From UM-FILTER-47-13 sp964445195 (GTDB lineage: Bacteria; Pseudomonadota; Alphaproteobacteria; Micavibrionales; Micavibrionaceae), in assembly GCA_964445195.1 (NCBI GenBank), contig CAYUKA010000013.1, forward strand, positions 1-61,323: DNA of 61,323 nt, read 5' to 3'. The notes under the pieces are model-generated. The model was not told the origin of the DNA and searched no databases. It was given only the letters and a program-made list of their open reading frames with translations. Positions 1 to 9,023 of the stretch are shown here, piece after piece (position 1 is the first letter of the stretch; every line of letters starts with the position of its first letter). The position numbers and the translations under genes are program-made.

Positions 1-1263
1 GGCCGCGGCACCGACATCCAGCTCGGCGGCAACTTTGAAATGAGGGTCGCTCACGAAGTCGATGATGGCTGGACCGATGCCAAAAAAGAAAAGGCCGTCG
101 CCAATATCAGGGCCGAAATCGAGCAAGACCGTGAAACCGTCCGCGAGGCCGGCGGCCTGTATGTGATCGGCACGGAACGGCACGAATCCCGCCGCATCGA
201 CAACCAGCTGCGCGGCCGTTCAGGCCGGCAGGGTGATCCCGGCGCCTCGATCTTCTTCCTGTCGCTGGAAGATGATCTGATGCGCATTTTCGGCTCGGAG
301 AAGATGGAAGCGCTGCTGGCGCATAAGCATATCGGCCTGCGCGATGGTGAAGCCCTGACCCACCCGTGGATCAGCAAAACGCTGGAACGCGCGCAGAGCA
401 AAGTCGAGGCCATGAACTTCGATGTGCGGAAAAACCTGCTCAAATTCGACAACGTCATGAACGACCAGCGCAAAGTCATTTATGAACAGCGCCGCGAAAT
501 CATGAAGGCAGAAGAGGTCAGCGAGTTCGTCACCGATATGCGGCACGAAGTCATCGACGAGCTTGTGCACCGCTGTATCCCCCCGAAGACTTACCCGGAA
601 CACTGGGATATCGAAACACTGAAAAGCGAGACACAGCGCATTCTCAATCTCGACATCCCTGTCGATGACTGGGCCGGGGAAGAAGGCATCGCCGAAACCG
701 AGATTACAGAACGGATCATCGACGCCTCAGACCGCAAGATGGCCGAGAAAGCCGCCAATACCGGGCCGGAGCTATACAAACGCCTGCAAAAAGGCATGGT
801 GCTGCAAAAGCTCGACCAGCATTGGAAAGAGCACCTGCTTAATCTCGACCATCTGCGCCAGGGTATTAATCTGCGCGCCTTTGGCCAGCGCGACCCGCTC
901 AACGAATATAAGGCCGAAGCCTTTGCTATGTTCGAACTGATGCTCGACAATCTGCGCGAGGATGTGACAGAAACGCTGGCGCTGGTTGAATTCAATGTGG
1001 ACGATGATACCAAAAGCCTGTTCATGCGCCGCGCACCGATGCCGGAAGACGCTAAGGAAACGCGTCAGGACCCCGCCCTCATGGGCCTCCAGCGTCAATC
1101 AGTGGGCTATAACCGCGACCGGGAGAGCGCGGTCCAACCGTTCCCGGAAAAGCAGGCATTTGATAAAAACGACCCGTCAACATGGGGCAAAGTCCAGCGA
1201 AACGCGCCCTGCCCGTGCGGCAGCGGTAAAAAATATAAACACTGCCACGGCAAGCTTGTTTAA
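1..1263 (+). CDS. secA: Protein translocase ATPase SecA, C-terminal part
   Basis: SecA is the cytoplasmic ATPase that drives preproteins through SecYEG. The reading frame is open from base 1 (GRGTDIQLGGN, a SecA signature in the second nucleotide-binding domain), so the gene begins upstream and only the last 420 residues are here. RQGDPGASIFFLSLEDD and the long helical scaffold region (WKEHLLNLDHLRQGI) follow. The protein ends in a SEC-C zinc-binding motif, CPCGSGKKYKHCHG, which normally binds SecB or ribosomes. Its stop codon overlaps the stop of the convergent CorC/HlyC gene by four bases, so no terminator separates the two. Confidence 0.98.
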   Translation, partial: GRGTDIQLGGNFEMRVAHEVDDGWTDAKKEKAVANIRAEIEQDRETVREAGGLYVIGTERHESRRIDNQLRGRSGRQGDPGASIFFLSLEDDLMRIFGSEKMEALLAHKHIGLRDGEALTHPWISKTLERAQSKVEAMNFDVRKNLLKFDNVMNDQRKVIYEQRREIMKAEEVSEFVTDMRHEVIDELVHRCIPPKTYPEHWDIETLKSETQRILNLDIPVDDWAGEEGIAETEITERIIDASDRKMAEKAANTGPELYKRLQKGMVLQKLDQHWKEHLLNLDHLRQGINLRAFGQRDPLNEYKAEAFAMFELMLDNLREDVTETLALVEFNVDDDTKSLFMRRAPMPEDAKETRQDPALMGLQRQSVGYNRDRESAVQPFPEKQAFDKNDPSTWGKVQRNAPCPCGSGKKYKHCHGKLV

Positions 1264-2549
1264 GCTGCCGCTTCCCCTGCTTTCGCCTTTGCTTTTGGCT
1301 TCACGCGCAACAATGTGATCTGGTTGCGCTGGCGCCGGACGATATCGATTTGCAGGCCATAAAAGTTAAAGCACTGCCCGGCTTCCGGGATCATCTGCGC
1401 CTCATGCAGCACCAACCCGGCAATCGTAGAATAATGCTCGTCCGGCAACTCCCACTCGAATTCACGGTTCAGATCGCGGATCGTCACGTCCCCTTCGATC
1501 AGGTAAGTGCCGTTCGGCTGTTTCCGGACGCCGCCGACAATTTCGTCGGTTTCATCTTCAATCTCGCCGACGATCTCCTCAAGAATATCCTCCAGCGTCA
1601 CGATCCCCATGAAACTGCCATATTCATCGACCACCAGCGCAAAATGCTCGCGCCGCTCCCGGAAAGCCTGAAGCTGGTCAAACAATGCTGTTGTTTCAGG
1701 GATAAACCAGGGCTCGGCCGCCAGCGTGTCAATGCGGATCTTGTCGGTTTTGCCTTTGTGCGCCTGCATTTCCTTGAGCAGCGTTTTGACATGCACGACC
1801 CCGACAATATTGTCGGTATCCTTTTTCCACAGCGGAATACGCGTATAAGGGCTGTCGAGGACATCTTCGATAATTTTGTCTGCCAGCTGCTCGGCATCGA
1901 CCATGATGACGTTCTTGCGGTGGGTCATGATTTCCTCGACATCGACATCGGCGAGATCAAGGATCGAACGCAGCATTGCGCGCTGTTGGTGAGTTTCCTG
2001 CTCCGGTCCCCGGTGCATTTCGATCACCCCGCGCAATACCTCCAGGTGGCTGCCGGCCGAAACCATCGACATATCGGCCCCAAGGGTTTTAAGAACCAGC
2101 CGCACGATACGGGTAATCAATTCGGTAATCGGCGCCAGCACGATCGTCACGACATAAATTACCGGCGCGATGAACAACGCCATCTTGTCGGCGAAATGCA
2201 GCGCATAGGTTTTCGGCAGGACTTCGGCGAAGATCAGCACCAGCAAGGTCATCACCAGTGTGGCATAGGCGACGCCCGCCTCGCCGACCAGCTTGATCAG
2301 TACGCTGGTCGCCAGCGCCGAGGCCAGAATGTTAACGAGGTTATTGCCCAGCAGCAATGCGCCGATCATCCGGTCCTTGTTCGACCGGATTTTATTGACG
2401 ATGGCCGCACGCTTGTTGCCCTCTTTCTCCCAGCCCAGCATGCGCGCCTTCGAGGCTGCCGTCAGCGCAGTCTCCGAGCCGGAAAAGAAACCGGACATCA
2501 GCAGCAGCACGAAAATCGAGCCGACCGCTATCCACAAACCGTAATCCAT
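1260..2549 (-). CDS. HlyC/CorC (CNNM-type) membrane transporter-associated protein
   Basis: A 429-residue inner-membrane protein of the CNNM/CorC family, linked to divalent cation (Mg2+/Co2+) efflux and often mislabelled hemolysin. Residues 1-190 carry the DUF21 membrane domain (a hydrophobic segment at 5-25 and three more between about 60 and 155). About 200-330 form a CBS pair (VVDEYGSFMGIVTLEDILEE), and about 345-425 the CorC/HlyC C-terminal domain (GDVTIRDLNREFEWELP). A good Shine-Dalgarno sequence (AGGAG) precedes the start. It is the last gene of an aroK-aroB-corC operon, 32 bases after aroB. The transport substrate cannot be read from sequence. Confidence 0.93.
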   Translation of the reverse strand: MDYGLWIAVGSIFVLLLMSGFFSGSETALTAASKARMLGWEKEGNKRAAIVNKIRSNKDRMIGALLLGNNLVNILASALATSVLIKLVGEAGVAYATLVMTLLVLIFAEVLPKTYALHFADKMALFIAPVIYVVTIVLAPITELITRIVRLVLKTLGADMSMVSAGSHLEVLRGVIEMHRGPEQETHQQRAMLRSILDLADVDVEEIMTHRKNVIMVDAEQLADKIIEDVLDSPYTRIPLWKKDTDNIVGVVHVKTLLKEMQAHKGKTDKIRIDTLAAEPWFIPETTALFDQLQAFRERREHFALVVDEYGSFMGIVTLEDILEEIVGEIEDETDEIVGGVRKQPNGTYLIEGDVTIRDLNREFEWELPDEHYSTIAGLVLHEAQMIPEAGQCFNFYGLQIDIVRRQRNQITLLRVKPKAKAKAGEAAA

Positions 2550-2581
2550 CTCTTTTTTCTCCTGTTACGATCTTGTTTTTT

Positions 2582-3739
2582 TCATGATCCCGCACTCGAA
2601 TGTTCCAGCACCGCCAGAACATCCTGCGGGTCGATATCAGCCGACACATGCGCCTTGCCGATTCCGTTAACAACGATGAAGCGCAGGCGCCCCTGCTCCA
2701 TTTTCTTGTCCGTTTTCATCAAACCGGCCAGAGTCTGCGCATCAACATCCAGCGGCGGAAAGATCATACTGATGCGTGTCGGTAATCCGACAGCCGCCAG
2801 GTGAGCCTCCACCCGGTCCGCATCAGACTCACGGCATAGCCCGGCGCGGTGCGAAAGGCGAAACGCCAGAACCATGCCGATCGCGACCGCCTCGCCATGC
2901 AACAACCGCCCGTCATAGCCCGCTGCCGCCTCCAGCGCATGCCCGAATGTATGGCCGAGATTGAGCAGGGCGCGCTGCCCGTGCTCGCGCTCATCAGCGG
3001 CAACAATCTCCGCTTTCTTGCGGCAGGATACGGCAACCGCCTTCGCAAGCGCCGCCGGATCAAGCGCACAAACCTTTTCGCCATTCTGCTCCAGCCACAG
3101 GAAAAACTCTGCATCGCCGATCAGCCCGTATTTGACGATCTCCGCATAGCCGGCCAATACCTCGCGCCGCGGCAGGGTGTCCAGCGCGGCAAGATCACAG
3201 ACAACGCTTTGCGGCTGGTAAAACGCACCGACCAGGTTCTTACCCTGCGGCGCATTGATCCCGGTTTTGCCGCCAACCGAACTATCGACCTGCGCCAGCA
3301 GGCTGGTCGGCACCTGGACATAGTGGATGCCACGCAGCACCGTTGCCGCGGCAAAGCCGCCTAAATCGCCAATCACGCCGCCGCCAACGGCAAACAGGAC
3401 AGAACCGCGCTCCACCCCGTGATCAAGCAGCCACGCTATCACCCGCTCAAGATTATTAAAGGATTTCGTTTGCTCGCCAGTGGGTAAAGCCAGCAACTGC
3501 ACACTGTGCGGTCCGCAGGCTTTCAGCGCCTCGTAAACCTGCCCGCCCCAGGGTACAGAGACATTCTCATCCGTCAGCACGAACAACGCCCGGCCGGTCA
3601 TATCAAACGGCACGTAATCGCCAATCGCAGGCAGTAAACCGCGCCTTATGTGAATAGTATAGGAGCGTTCTCCCAGAGAAATCGGCACAGTTTCAGTTTC
3701 TGAAGACGGGACAGCGTCAGCCTGTTTTTCGGTGTTCAT
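2582..3739 (-). CDS. aroB: 3-dehydroquinate synthase
   Basis: AroB converts DAHP to 3-dehydroquinate, the second step of the shikimate pathway, using NAD+ and a divalent metal. The 385 residues show the NAD-binding signature GGGVIGDLGGFAAATVLRG, the lysine-rich substrate site (DSSVGGKTGIN) and metal ligands in GYAEIVKYGLI (Glu), GHTFGHALEA and LHGEAVAIGM (His). Length is normal, with about 20 extra N-terminal residues that could mean a slightly later start. The start overlaps the end of aroK by 23 bases, indicating co-transcription and probable translational coupling. Confidence 0.97.
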   Translation of the reverse strand: MNTEKQADAVPSSETETVPISLGERSYTIHIRRGLLPAIGDYVPFDMTGRALFVLTDENVSVPWGGQVYEALKACGPHSVQLLALPTGEQTKSFNNLERVIAWLLDHGVERGSVLFAVGGGVIGDLGGFAAATVLRGIHYVQVPTSLLAQVDSSVGGKTGINAPQGKNLVGAFYQPQSVVCDLAALDTLPRREVLAGYAEIVKYGLIGDAEFFLWLEQNGEKVCALDPAALAKAVAVSCRKKAEIVAADEREHGQRALLNLGHTFGHALEAAAGYDGRLLHGEAVAIGMVLAFRLSHRAGLCRESDADRVEAHLAAVGLPTRISMIFPPLDVDAQTLAGLMKTDKKMEQGRLRFIVVNGIGKAHVSADIDPQDVLAVLEHSSAGS

Positions 3740-4304
3740 AGCGTAAATAGTGATGAAGTTTTTGCAGGGCCTGGTTCACAATTGCCTCAACCGGACCATT
3801 ATGGCTGTCGATGATGATATCAGCCTTTTCATAGACAGGATAGCGTACTTCCGCCAGCGCGGTCAGAATGTCTTCAGGGTCAGCGTCTTTCAGCAGCGGG
3901 CGCTTGTCCTTGCCCGCTGTACGCGCGACCATAACGTCCATCTCGGCCCGCACCCAGATAGAGACAGTCCGCCCCCAGACCATATCGGCAGTTTCAGGCG
4001 TCATCACCGCGCCGCCGCCCGTCGCAATGACCCCCTTACCCTGATCAACCAGGCGCTTAATCACGCGCTTTTCGCCGTCACGGAAATAGTCCTCGCCAAA
4101 TTTGTCAAAAATCTCGGCAATGCTCATCCCCGCCGCCTGTTCGACTTCGTCGTCCGAATCGGTAAAAGGAAGCTTGATAATATCAGCCAGAGCCCGCCCC
4201 AGCCGGGTTTTGCCCGCGCCCATCATGCCGGTTAATACCAGCGGGCGGTCGAGCATACGCTTTATATCGTCGGCCATGTCCTGATCATAGGTCGCCATAG
4301 TCAT
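3717..4304 (-). CDS. aroK: Shikimate kinase
   Basis: AroK phosphorylates shikimate with ATP. Walker A is GMMGAGKTRLGR; shikimate-binding residues are in DSDDEVE, FRDGEKRV and GGGAV; the LID arginine is in KRPLLK. I chose the Met at 4304 (MTMATYDQ), giving 195 residues, because upstream in-frame sequence to 4349 is unlike shikimate kinases. The Met codons at 4298 (MATYDQ) or 4277 (MADDIK) are also possible and no clear ribosome site decides. First gene of the aroK-aroB-corC operon, divergent from the small membrane peptide gene at 4415. Confidence 0.93.
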   Translation of the reverse strand: MTMATYDQDMADDIKRMLDRPLVLTGMMGAGKTRLGRALADIIKLPFTDSDDEVEQAAGMSIAEIFDKFGEDYFRDGEKRVIKRLVDQGKGVIATGGGAVMTPETADMVWGRTVSIWVRAEMDVMVARTAGKDKRPLLKDADPEDILTALAEVRYPVYEKADIIIDSHNGPVEAIVNQALQKLHHYLRYEHRKTG

Positions 4305-4414
4305 GCTTATGCCATGAGGAAGGGGAAAAAGACAATCCCGCCATTGCATTTTTGATAAAGCTTGCTTAGTTTTTCTACTGGTTTAATCAAAAAATTGGCA
4401 GACAGCCGGGGCAA

Positions 4415-4585
4415 ATGAAAACAATCCGACTCCCTATCCTTATATGCGGCGCATTGATCATGCTTCTCGCAGGCGGTTTTGTTTACTTCGCCGTTGCTGA
4501 TATGCCCGTTGCAACACAGACAATCAGCAAAACTTTATCTAACGACCGCTTTTTCAGCACAGAGAATGATGCCCGGACCAATTAA
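4415..4585 (+). CDS. Small single-span membrane protein (56 aa)
   Basis: A short gene encoding 56 residues: MKTIRLPI, then a hydrophobic segment (about residues 6-28), then a polar tail with DMPVATQTISKTLSNDRFF. A purine-rich site (GCCGGGG) lies a few bases before the ATG. The tail resembles, from memory, a small conserved alphaproteobacterial protein found near xerD or aroK with a 'DxPxPTxxVEKxxPDxRF' type tail; I know of no assigned function. Its last 20 bases overlap the start of the large exported protein at 4566, so the two are probably translationally coupled and may act together at the inner membrane. Confidence 0.72.
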   Translation: MKTIRLPILICGALIMLLAGGFVYFAVADMPVATQTISKTLSNDRFFSTENDARTN

Positions 4586-6416
4586 AGCCATCTTGCTGGC
4601 GGGCGCACTTATCCTTTGGCAAGGGGCGCTGGCCCTGCCCGCTGCCGCCGATGACCGCATGGCCGGGTCGGTTCACATCATAATGCCCGCACAGGATGAG
4701 GATGAAGTTGATACGCAGCCCGCAGCAGCACAGCCTGCCGCCGTACACACATCGCCAGCACGTACAGCCGGACGGACGGCATCTTCCAATAGCGCCCGGC
4801 AAGCGCATAGCAGCGTTAATTTTACCGCGCTTGAATCACACGGCCTGCTCACCAGCGCTTCACAAGGCAGCCTTGGCCGCGACCTCTGGCATGGTACGGC
4901 GCGCTCCCTGCTGGTCGAATATCTGCCGCAGTTGCCGACGGCCCCCGGCTTCTACACTGTCAGCAAGCTCGTACGGAAACTTTTGTTAACAGCGGCCGAC
5001 ACAAGCCTGCTGCGCGCCGATGAAAAGCCCCGCCCCGGTGCCGACCTGACAACGCTGCGGCTGCAGAAACTTTTGGAAATGGGCGCTTATCAAGAGGCCT
5101 TCACGTTATATACACGTCATTCTTCCGCCCCCTATCATCAGGACCTTGCCCGCATGGGCGTGCTCGCCGCATTTTACACAAAACAGCCGGCACTCGGATG
5201 CCTTGAAGCCAGGGTGGTCGAATCACGCTTTTCCGATGTGCTTTTTTGGCAACAAATCCAAAAAATCTGCGCATACTTTCTGTCAAACGAGCCTGTCGAT
5301 CCAGCCCAACTCGAAGAGTCACCCGGATTTGAAGCGGGCACAATTTTGCGTGAACTGGTGACCAAACCGCGTTACCGCATGACCGTGAACAGCGTTGAAG
5401 CCCTCAAACCCTTGCGACCGCTGGAAATAGCCGCCCTCACTGCAGCAGATAAACTTGATTTCAGCAAGTTCCGCGCCGATGACCCGGCCGCCCTGCCCCC
5501 TCATGTCTTAGGCCTTTTGATTACAGAGCCGTCGATGCCCGCATCACAAGCCTTTGCCCTCAGAGTCGCAGCCGCCGCCCGCGGCGTGATTACAGCCGAC
5601 ATGATGGCCTCTTTCTACAATGATAAGGCACAGGAACTGTTTGGTGAGCGCGCGACATCGCTGTCCGGCTTTAAACCTTTAAAGGGCTGGCAACGGCTGC
5701 CCTATCTGTATCGTGCCCTGTCCTCATCAGATGATGAAGATGAACAGGCCGCGATTGCCGAAAAGCTGCTGGCCCTGACAACAACATATGAACTGGCGGC
5801 ATTCCGCCCGTTTGCCCCGCTGATCGCCGCCATTGCGCCGGACAAAATGACCGGGGATATGATTCGCACATCTTTGCGGATTATGATGGATGCCGGAACA
5901 GACATACCCACAACATGGTATGAGGCCGATGCCCTGACACAAATTCAAACAACGGTGAACGATAGAGCCACTCTGATCACCTATGCCGCCTTCCGGCTGG
6001 CGACCCCAGGCGATATGAAAGACGCCTCACAAGCAGCTGATAAAAAAGAGAAAAGAATACATTTTACCGAGGATGAGCAGCGAGCCATAAAAATTATTTA
6101 TGAAAAACTTGACAAAACTGATATATTTCATAATTATGTGGCCGGGAAAACTTATGAAAAAGATGGGGGCTTGACAAGCCCTGTCGATTATGTAATGCCA
6201 TCTATTGGCTTGATAGAGTACCTTAAAAAAGCAGAGTATGAAAAACGTCTCGGAGAGGTTATTCTGTTAAGCGCCATCGCATTACGCGATTCGTCCCCTG
6301 GCAACGTAAAGCCGGGACTGGTTCGCGAAATCATTGATGGTCTTACAGCAGTGGGGTTAATAGAAGAAGCCCGGTTACTGGCCTACGAAGCCGCGCTGGG
6401 TATGAGTGAAAAATAA
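4566..6416 (+). CDS. Large exported protein of unknown function
   Basis: A 616-residue protein starting MMPGPIKAILLAG with a clear Sec signal peptide (hydrophobic core at about residues 9-24, then ALPAAADD). A Pro/Ala/Thr-rich low-complexity linker (about 40-80) follows, then an alpha-helical region without a motif I recognise, resembling helical-repeat scaffolds. A longer in-frame start at 4479 would bury the signal sequence, so I reject it; Met 4569 is equally possible. It lies between the coupled small membrane peptide and xerD, with 13 bases to xerD, so the three probably form one transcript. A periplasmic location is inferred from the signal peptide only. Confidence 0.8.
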   Translation: MMPGPIKAILLAGALILWQGALALPAAADDRMAGSVHIIMPAQDEDEVDTQPAAAQPAAVHTSPARTAGRTASSNSARQAHSSVNFTALESHGLLTSASQGSLGRDLWHGTARSLLVEYLPQLPTAPGFYTVSKLVRKLLLTAADTSLLRADEKPRPGADLTTLRLQKLLEMGAYQEAFTLYTRHSSAPYHQDLARMGVLAAFYTKQPALGCLEARVVESRFSDVLFWQQIQKICAYFLSNEPVDPAQLEESPGFEAGTILRELVTKPRYRMTVNSVEALKPLRPLEIAALTAADKLDFSKFRADDPAALPPHVLGLLITEPSMPASQAFALRVAAAARGVITADMMASFYNDKAQELFGERATSLSGFKPLKGWQRLPYLYRALSSSDDEDEQAAIAEKLLALTTTYELAAFRPFAPLIAAIAPDKMTGDMIRTSLRIMMDAGTDIPTTWYEADALTQIQTTVNDRATLITYAAFRLATPGDMKDASQAADKKEKRIHFTEDEQRAIKIIYEKLDKTDIFHNYVAGKTYEKDGGLTSPVDYVMPSIGLIEYLKKAEYEKRLGEVILLSAIALRDSSPGNVKPGLVREIIDGLTAVGLIEEARLLAYEAALGMSEK

Positions 6417-6429
6417 AAGGAGAAAAATA

Positions 6430-7422
6430 ATGGCACGTCCAGGTCGTCCACCGAAAGAAAAGCCCAAGCTTCATCCCTTGGTCGATTCTTTCCTCGATAT
6501 GCTCACTACAGAACGTGGTGCGGCAATGAACACAAGACAAGCCTACTGGCGCGACCTGGCTGACTTCAGCCTTTATCTTCGCGCCGCAGACAAAATCGAG
6601 ATTGTCGACGCAACAACCGACCAGATCAAAGCCTACCTCGAAGATCTGGCCGGTAAAATTCATGTCAAAGGCCAGAACAAGGCAAAAATTGCGACCCGGA
6701 CTGTAGCCCGCCGTTTGTCGGCGCTGCGCCAGTTCTATCGTTACCTGGTATCGGAAAACATCCGCAAGGACGACCCGACCTCCTCGATTGAAAGCCCGAA
6801 ACAAACCCGTACCCTGCCGAAAACGCTCAGCGAAGCTGAAGTCAGCACGCTGATCAAAACGGCAGGTCAGGGTGGCGGCGCCGATAGCGTACGCCTCGTC
6901 TGCCTGCTGGAAATGCTTTATGCCACCGGCTTGCGTGTATCGGAGCTGGTTGGCCTCGCCATGTCGGCGATTGGCGAAGACATGCAGTTCCTGATGGTCG
7001 CCGGCAAAGGCGGTCGTGAGCGTATGGTCCCCCTTTCAGAGCCTGCCCAAAAGGCTCTGAAAGCATATTTGGACGTGCGTAAGCAGTTCATCAGCCCTGA
7101 TGACACAGGCACGCAGGCCCAATGGTTGTTCCCGTCACGGACGTCTGAGAGCGGTCACCTGACCCGCCAGCGATTCGCGCAACTGCTGAAAGACCTGGCT
7201 GAAGCCGCGCAAATCGATGCCGACCGAGTCAGCCCGCACATTCTGCGTCACGCTTTTGCGACGCACCTGCTGAGCAACGGTGCAGACCTGCGCTCTGTCC
7301 AGAAGATGCTGGGCCACGCGGATATTGCGACCACGCAGATATATACACATATTATCGGTGATGAAGCCAAAAAAACCGTTGAAGACAAGCATCCGCTGTC
7401 GAAGACGGGTACAGACGAGTAA
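6430..7422 (+). CDS. xerD: Tyrosine recombinase XerD
   Basis: XerD works with XerC at dif to resolve chromosome dimers. After a SAM-like N-terminal DNA-binding domain (about residues 25-120), the catalytic domain shows all expected residues: Arg in ATGLRVSEL, Lys in GKGGRERMVPL, His and Arg in HILRHAFATHL, His in LGHADIATTQ and the nucleophile Tyr in IYTHI. Start at 6430 is fixed by AAGGAG eight bases upstream. At 330 residues it is about 30 longer than usual because of a basic N-terminus, RPGRPPKEKPK, which contains an AT-hook-like GRP core. A terminator follows at 7445. Confidence 0.95.
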   Translation: MARPGRPPKEKPKLHPLVDSFLDMLTTERGAAMNTRQAYWRDLADFSLYLRAADKIEIVDATTDQIKAYLEDLAGKIHVKGQNKAKIATRTVARRLSALRQFYRYLVSENIRKDDPTSSIESPKQTRTLPKTLSEAEVSTLIKTAGQGGGADSVRLVCLLEMLYATGLRVSELVGLAMSAIGEDMQFLMVAGKGGRERMVPLSEPAQKALKAYLDVRKQFISPDDTGTQAQWLFPSRTSESGHLTRQRFAQLLKDLAEAAQIDADRVSPHILRHAFATHLLSNGADLRSVQKMLGHADIATTQIYTHIIGDEAKKTVEDKHPLSKTGTDE

Positions 7423-7444
7423 TCGTCCTTCACGAATCGAACAT

Positions 7445-7486
7445 AAAATAGCGAGTAGGATTTGATTATTCTGCTCGCTATTTTTA
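7445..7486 (+). terminator. Rho-independent terminator after xerD
   Basis: An 11-bp perfect inverted repeat (AAAATAGCGAG at 7445 and CTCGCTATTTT at 7474), with the T-run starting inside the right arm. It lies 22 bases after the xerD stop and 35 before accA. The A-run on the left arm means it could also work on the other strand. Confidence 0.85.
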
Positions 7487-7520
7487 TACTGCCCCCTTCC
7501 CAATTCTGATGTGAGTGCAA

Positions 7521-8468
7521 ATGAGTCAACTTGAGTTTGAAAAACCGGTTCTTGAGCTGGAAGCCAAGATCACCGAGTTGAAAAAGGTCAACGGCGACGA
7601 CAGCCTGAATATCGCCGATGAAATTACCCGCATGCAGGGCAAGATCGACCGGCTGCTGAAACAAGCGTACGGTCGCCTTACCCCCCAGCAAAAAGTCCAG
7701 GTTGCGCGTCATCAGGACCGCCCGCATTTCCGCGACTACGTCACAGGCTTTATCGAGGATTTTACGCCTTTGGCCGGCGACCGTAACTTCGGCGAAGACG
7801 AAGCGTTGCTCGGCGGGCTGGGACGATTCCGCGGCCGCTCCTGCGTCATTATGGGCCACGAGAAAGGCCATGACACCGAAAGCCGGATTCGCCACAATTT
7901 TGGCATGGCCCGCCCGGAAGGCTACCGCAAAGCGCAGCGGCTGATGAAAATGGCTGAACAGTTCGAGTTACCGATTATTACGCTCGTCGACACGGCCGGC
8001 GCCTATCCCGGCGTTGGCGCGGAAGAGCGCGGCCAGGCCGAAGCGATCGCCAAAGCGATTGAGACCTGCCTGCGGGTACAGGTGCCGATTATTTCAGTGA
8101 TTATCGGCGAAGGCGGCTCCGGTGGCGCTGTCGCAATTGCTGTTGCCGACCGGATTTACATGCTGGAACACTCGATTTACTCGGTGATTTCACCGGAAGG
8201 CTGCGCCTCGATTTTATGGCGCAGCGCCGATCATGCGGACGATGCCGCCGCCGCCCTGAAACTGACGGCACAGGACCTTTATGATCTGAAGCTGATTGAC
8301 GGCATTATCGCCGAACCTGTCGGCGGCGCGCATAGAAAGAAAGAAGAGACAATCGAAGCGGTCGCTCTGCAGGTCGAAAAGGCGCTGGATAACCTGACGC
8401 CATGGAACGGAGAAAAGCTGAAGCAAAAACGTCATGACAAGTTCCTCAAAATGGGCCGCTCACTGTAG
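7521..8468 (+). CDS. accA: Acetyl-CoA carboxylase carboxyltransferase subunit alpha
   Basis: AccA pairs with AccD to move the carboxyl group from carboxybiotin to acetyl-CoA, giving malonyl-CoA for fatty acid synthesis. The 315-residue product is full length, with an N-terminal helical region (LEFEKPVLELEAKI) and a crotonase-fold core containing LVDTAGAYPGVGAEERGQAE, the GEGGSGGAVAI oxyanion loop and SVISPEGCASILW. The ATG at 7521 (MSQLEFEK) fits family starts better than the GTG two codons earlier. It has its own leader after the xerD terminator. The downstream gene is convergent. Confidence 0.97.
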   Translation: MSQLEFEKPVLELEAKITELKKVNGDDSLNIADEITRMQGKIDRLLKQAYGRLTPQQKVQVARHQDRPHFRDYVTGFIEDFTPLAGDRNFGEDEALLGGLGRFRGRSCVIMGHEKGHDTESRIRHNFGMARPEGYRKAQRLMKMAEQFELPIITLVDTAGAYPGVGAEERGQAEAIAKAIETCLRVQVPIISVIIGEGGSGGAVAIAVADRIYMLEHSIYSVISPEGCASILWRSADHADDAAAALKLTAQDLYDLKLIDGIIAEPVGGAHRKKEETIEAVALQVEKALDNLTPWNGEKLKQKRHDKFLKMGRSL

Positions 8469-8514
8469 GGATACAGACTCAGCTCTACAAACGCCGGATC
8501 AAAAGCCCCTGGCT

Positions 8515-8967
8515 TTACAGGGCTGTCTGCTGCGAAGACAGGGCTTCTGAAGCTGGTGCGGTGCGTGGCGCACCATAATAAGGTTCCGGCCGTTTGAGCC
8601 TGAATTCCGGTGGCTTTCTTTTGCCGTAAATCGACGCCACCATATCCTCGGTCATACGCGCCCTGACCATCATATTCATGAAATCGCCGTGACCGGCGCG
8701 GCGATGGCCGTCTTCGGGCGCCGCTGCCCGATAGTAGAGCATCAGGAACACCCGGATCGCAGCCGTCAGCGATGTATTCGGGTTTTTCCGCAACTGTATC
8801 AGCGAACAAATATCGTGGATACGGCATTGCTCCCGCCGGGCGATTTCTTTCAGGGCACTCCACATCTCGGGTTCAAGACGTACAGAGGTCCTGCGGTTTA
8901 AAACCGTAATATTACGGCTGACCAATGTACTTTTCGTTTCGGTTGTATTTTCGCTCTGCTCCTGCAT
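8515..8967 (-). CDS. Ribbon-helix-helix (RHH_4 type) protein
   Basis: A 150-residue probable DNA-binding regulator. About residues 20-90 match the alphaproteobacterial RHH_4 family: an N-terminal strand with TVLNRRTSVRLEPEMW, then two helices (SALKEIARREQ, then ICSLIQLRKNPNTSLTAAIRVF). The C-terminal 60 residues are basic and not recognisable. The start at 8967 is chosen for its strong ribosome site (GGGGAG, seven bases upstream) over two earlier in-frame Mets. A promoter and a perfect palindrome just upstream (9024-9078) suggest it represses itself. It sits downstream of bolA on the same strand. Targets are unknown. Confidence 0.8.
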   Translation of the reverse strand: MQEQSENTTETKSTLVSRNITVLNRRTSVRLEPEMWSALKEIARREQCRIHDICSLIQLRKNPNTSLTAAIRVFLMLYYRAAAPEDGHRRAGHGDFMNMMVRARMTEDMVASIYGKRKPPEFRLKRPEPYYGAPRTAPASEALSSQQTAL

Positions 8968-9023
8968 CACTCTCCCCGCTTGCTGAAAAGGCATATCCCG
9001 CACAAAAATTCTGCGCTCCAAAA

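Noticed and set aside
1350..2804. 484-codon open frame antisense to the CorC/HlyC gene
   Set aside because: Shadow of a high-GC coding strand; no domain or ribosome site, while the opposite strand has clear family motifs.
4479..4565. Longer N-terminus for the exported protein at 4566
   Set aside because: It would place 29 residues before a clear signal peptide and lies over the coupled 56-residue gene, which explains the open frame.
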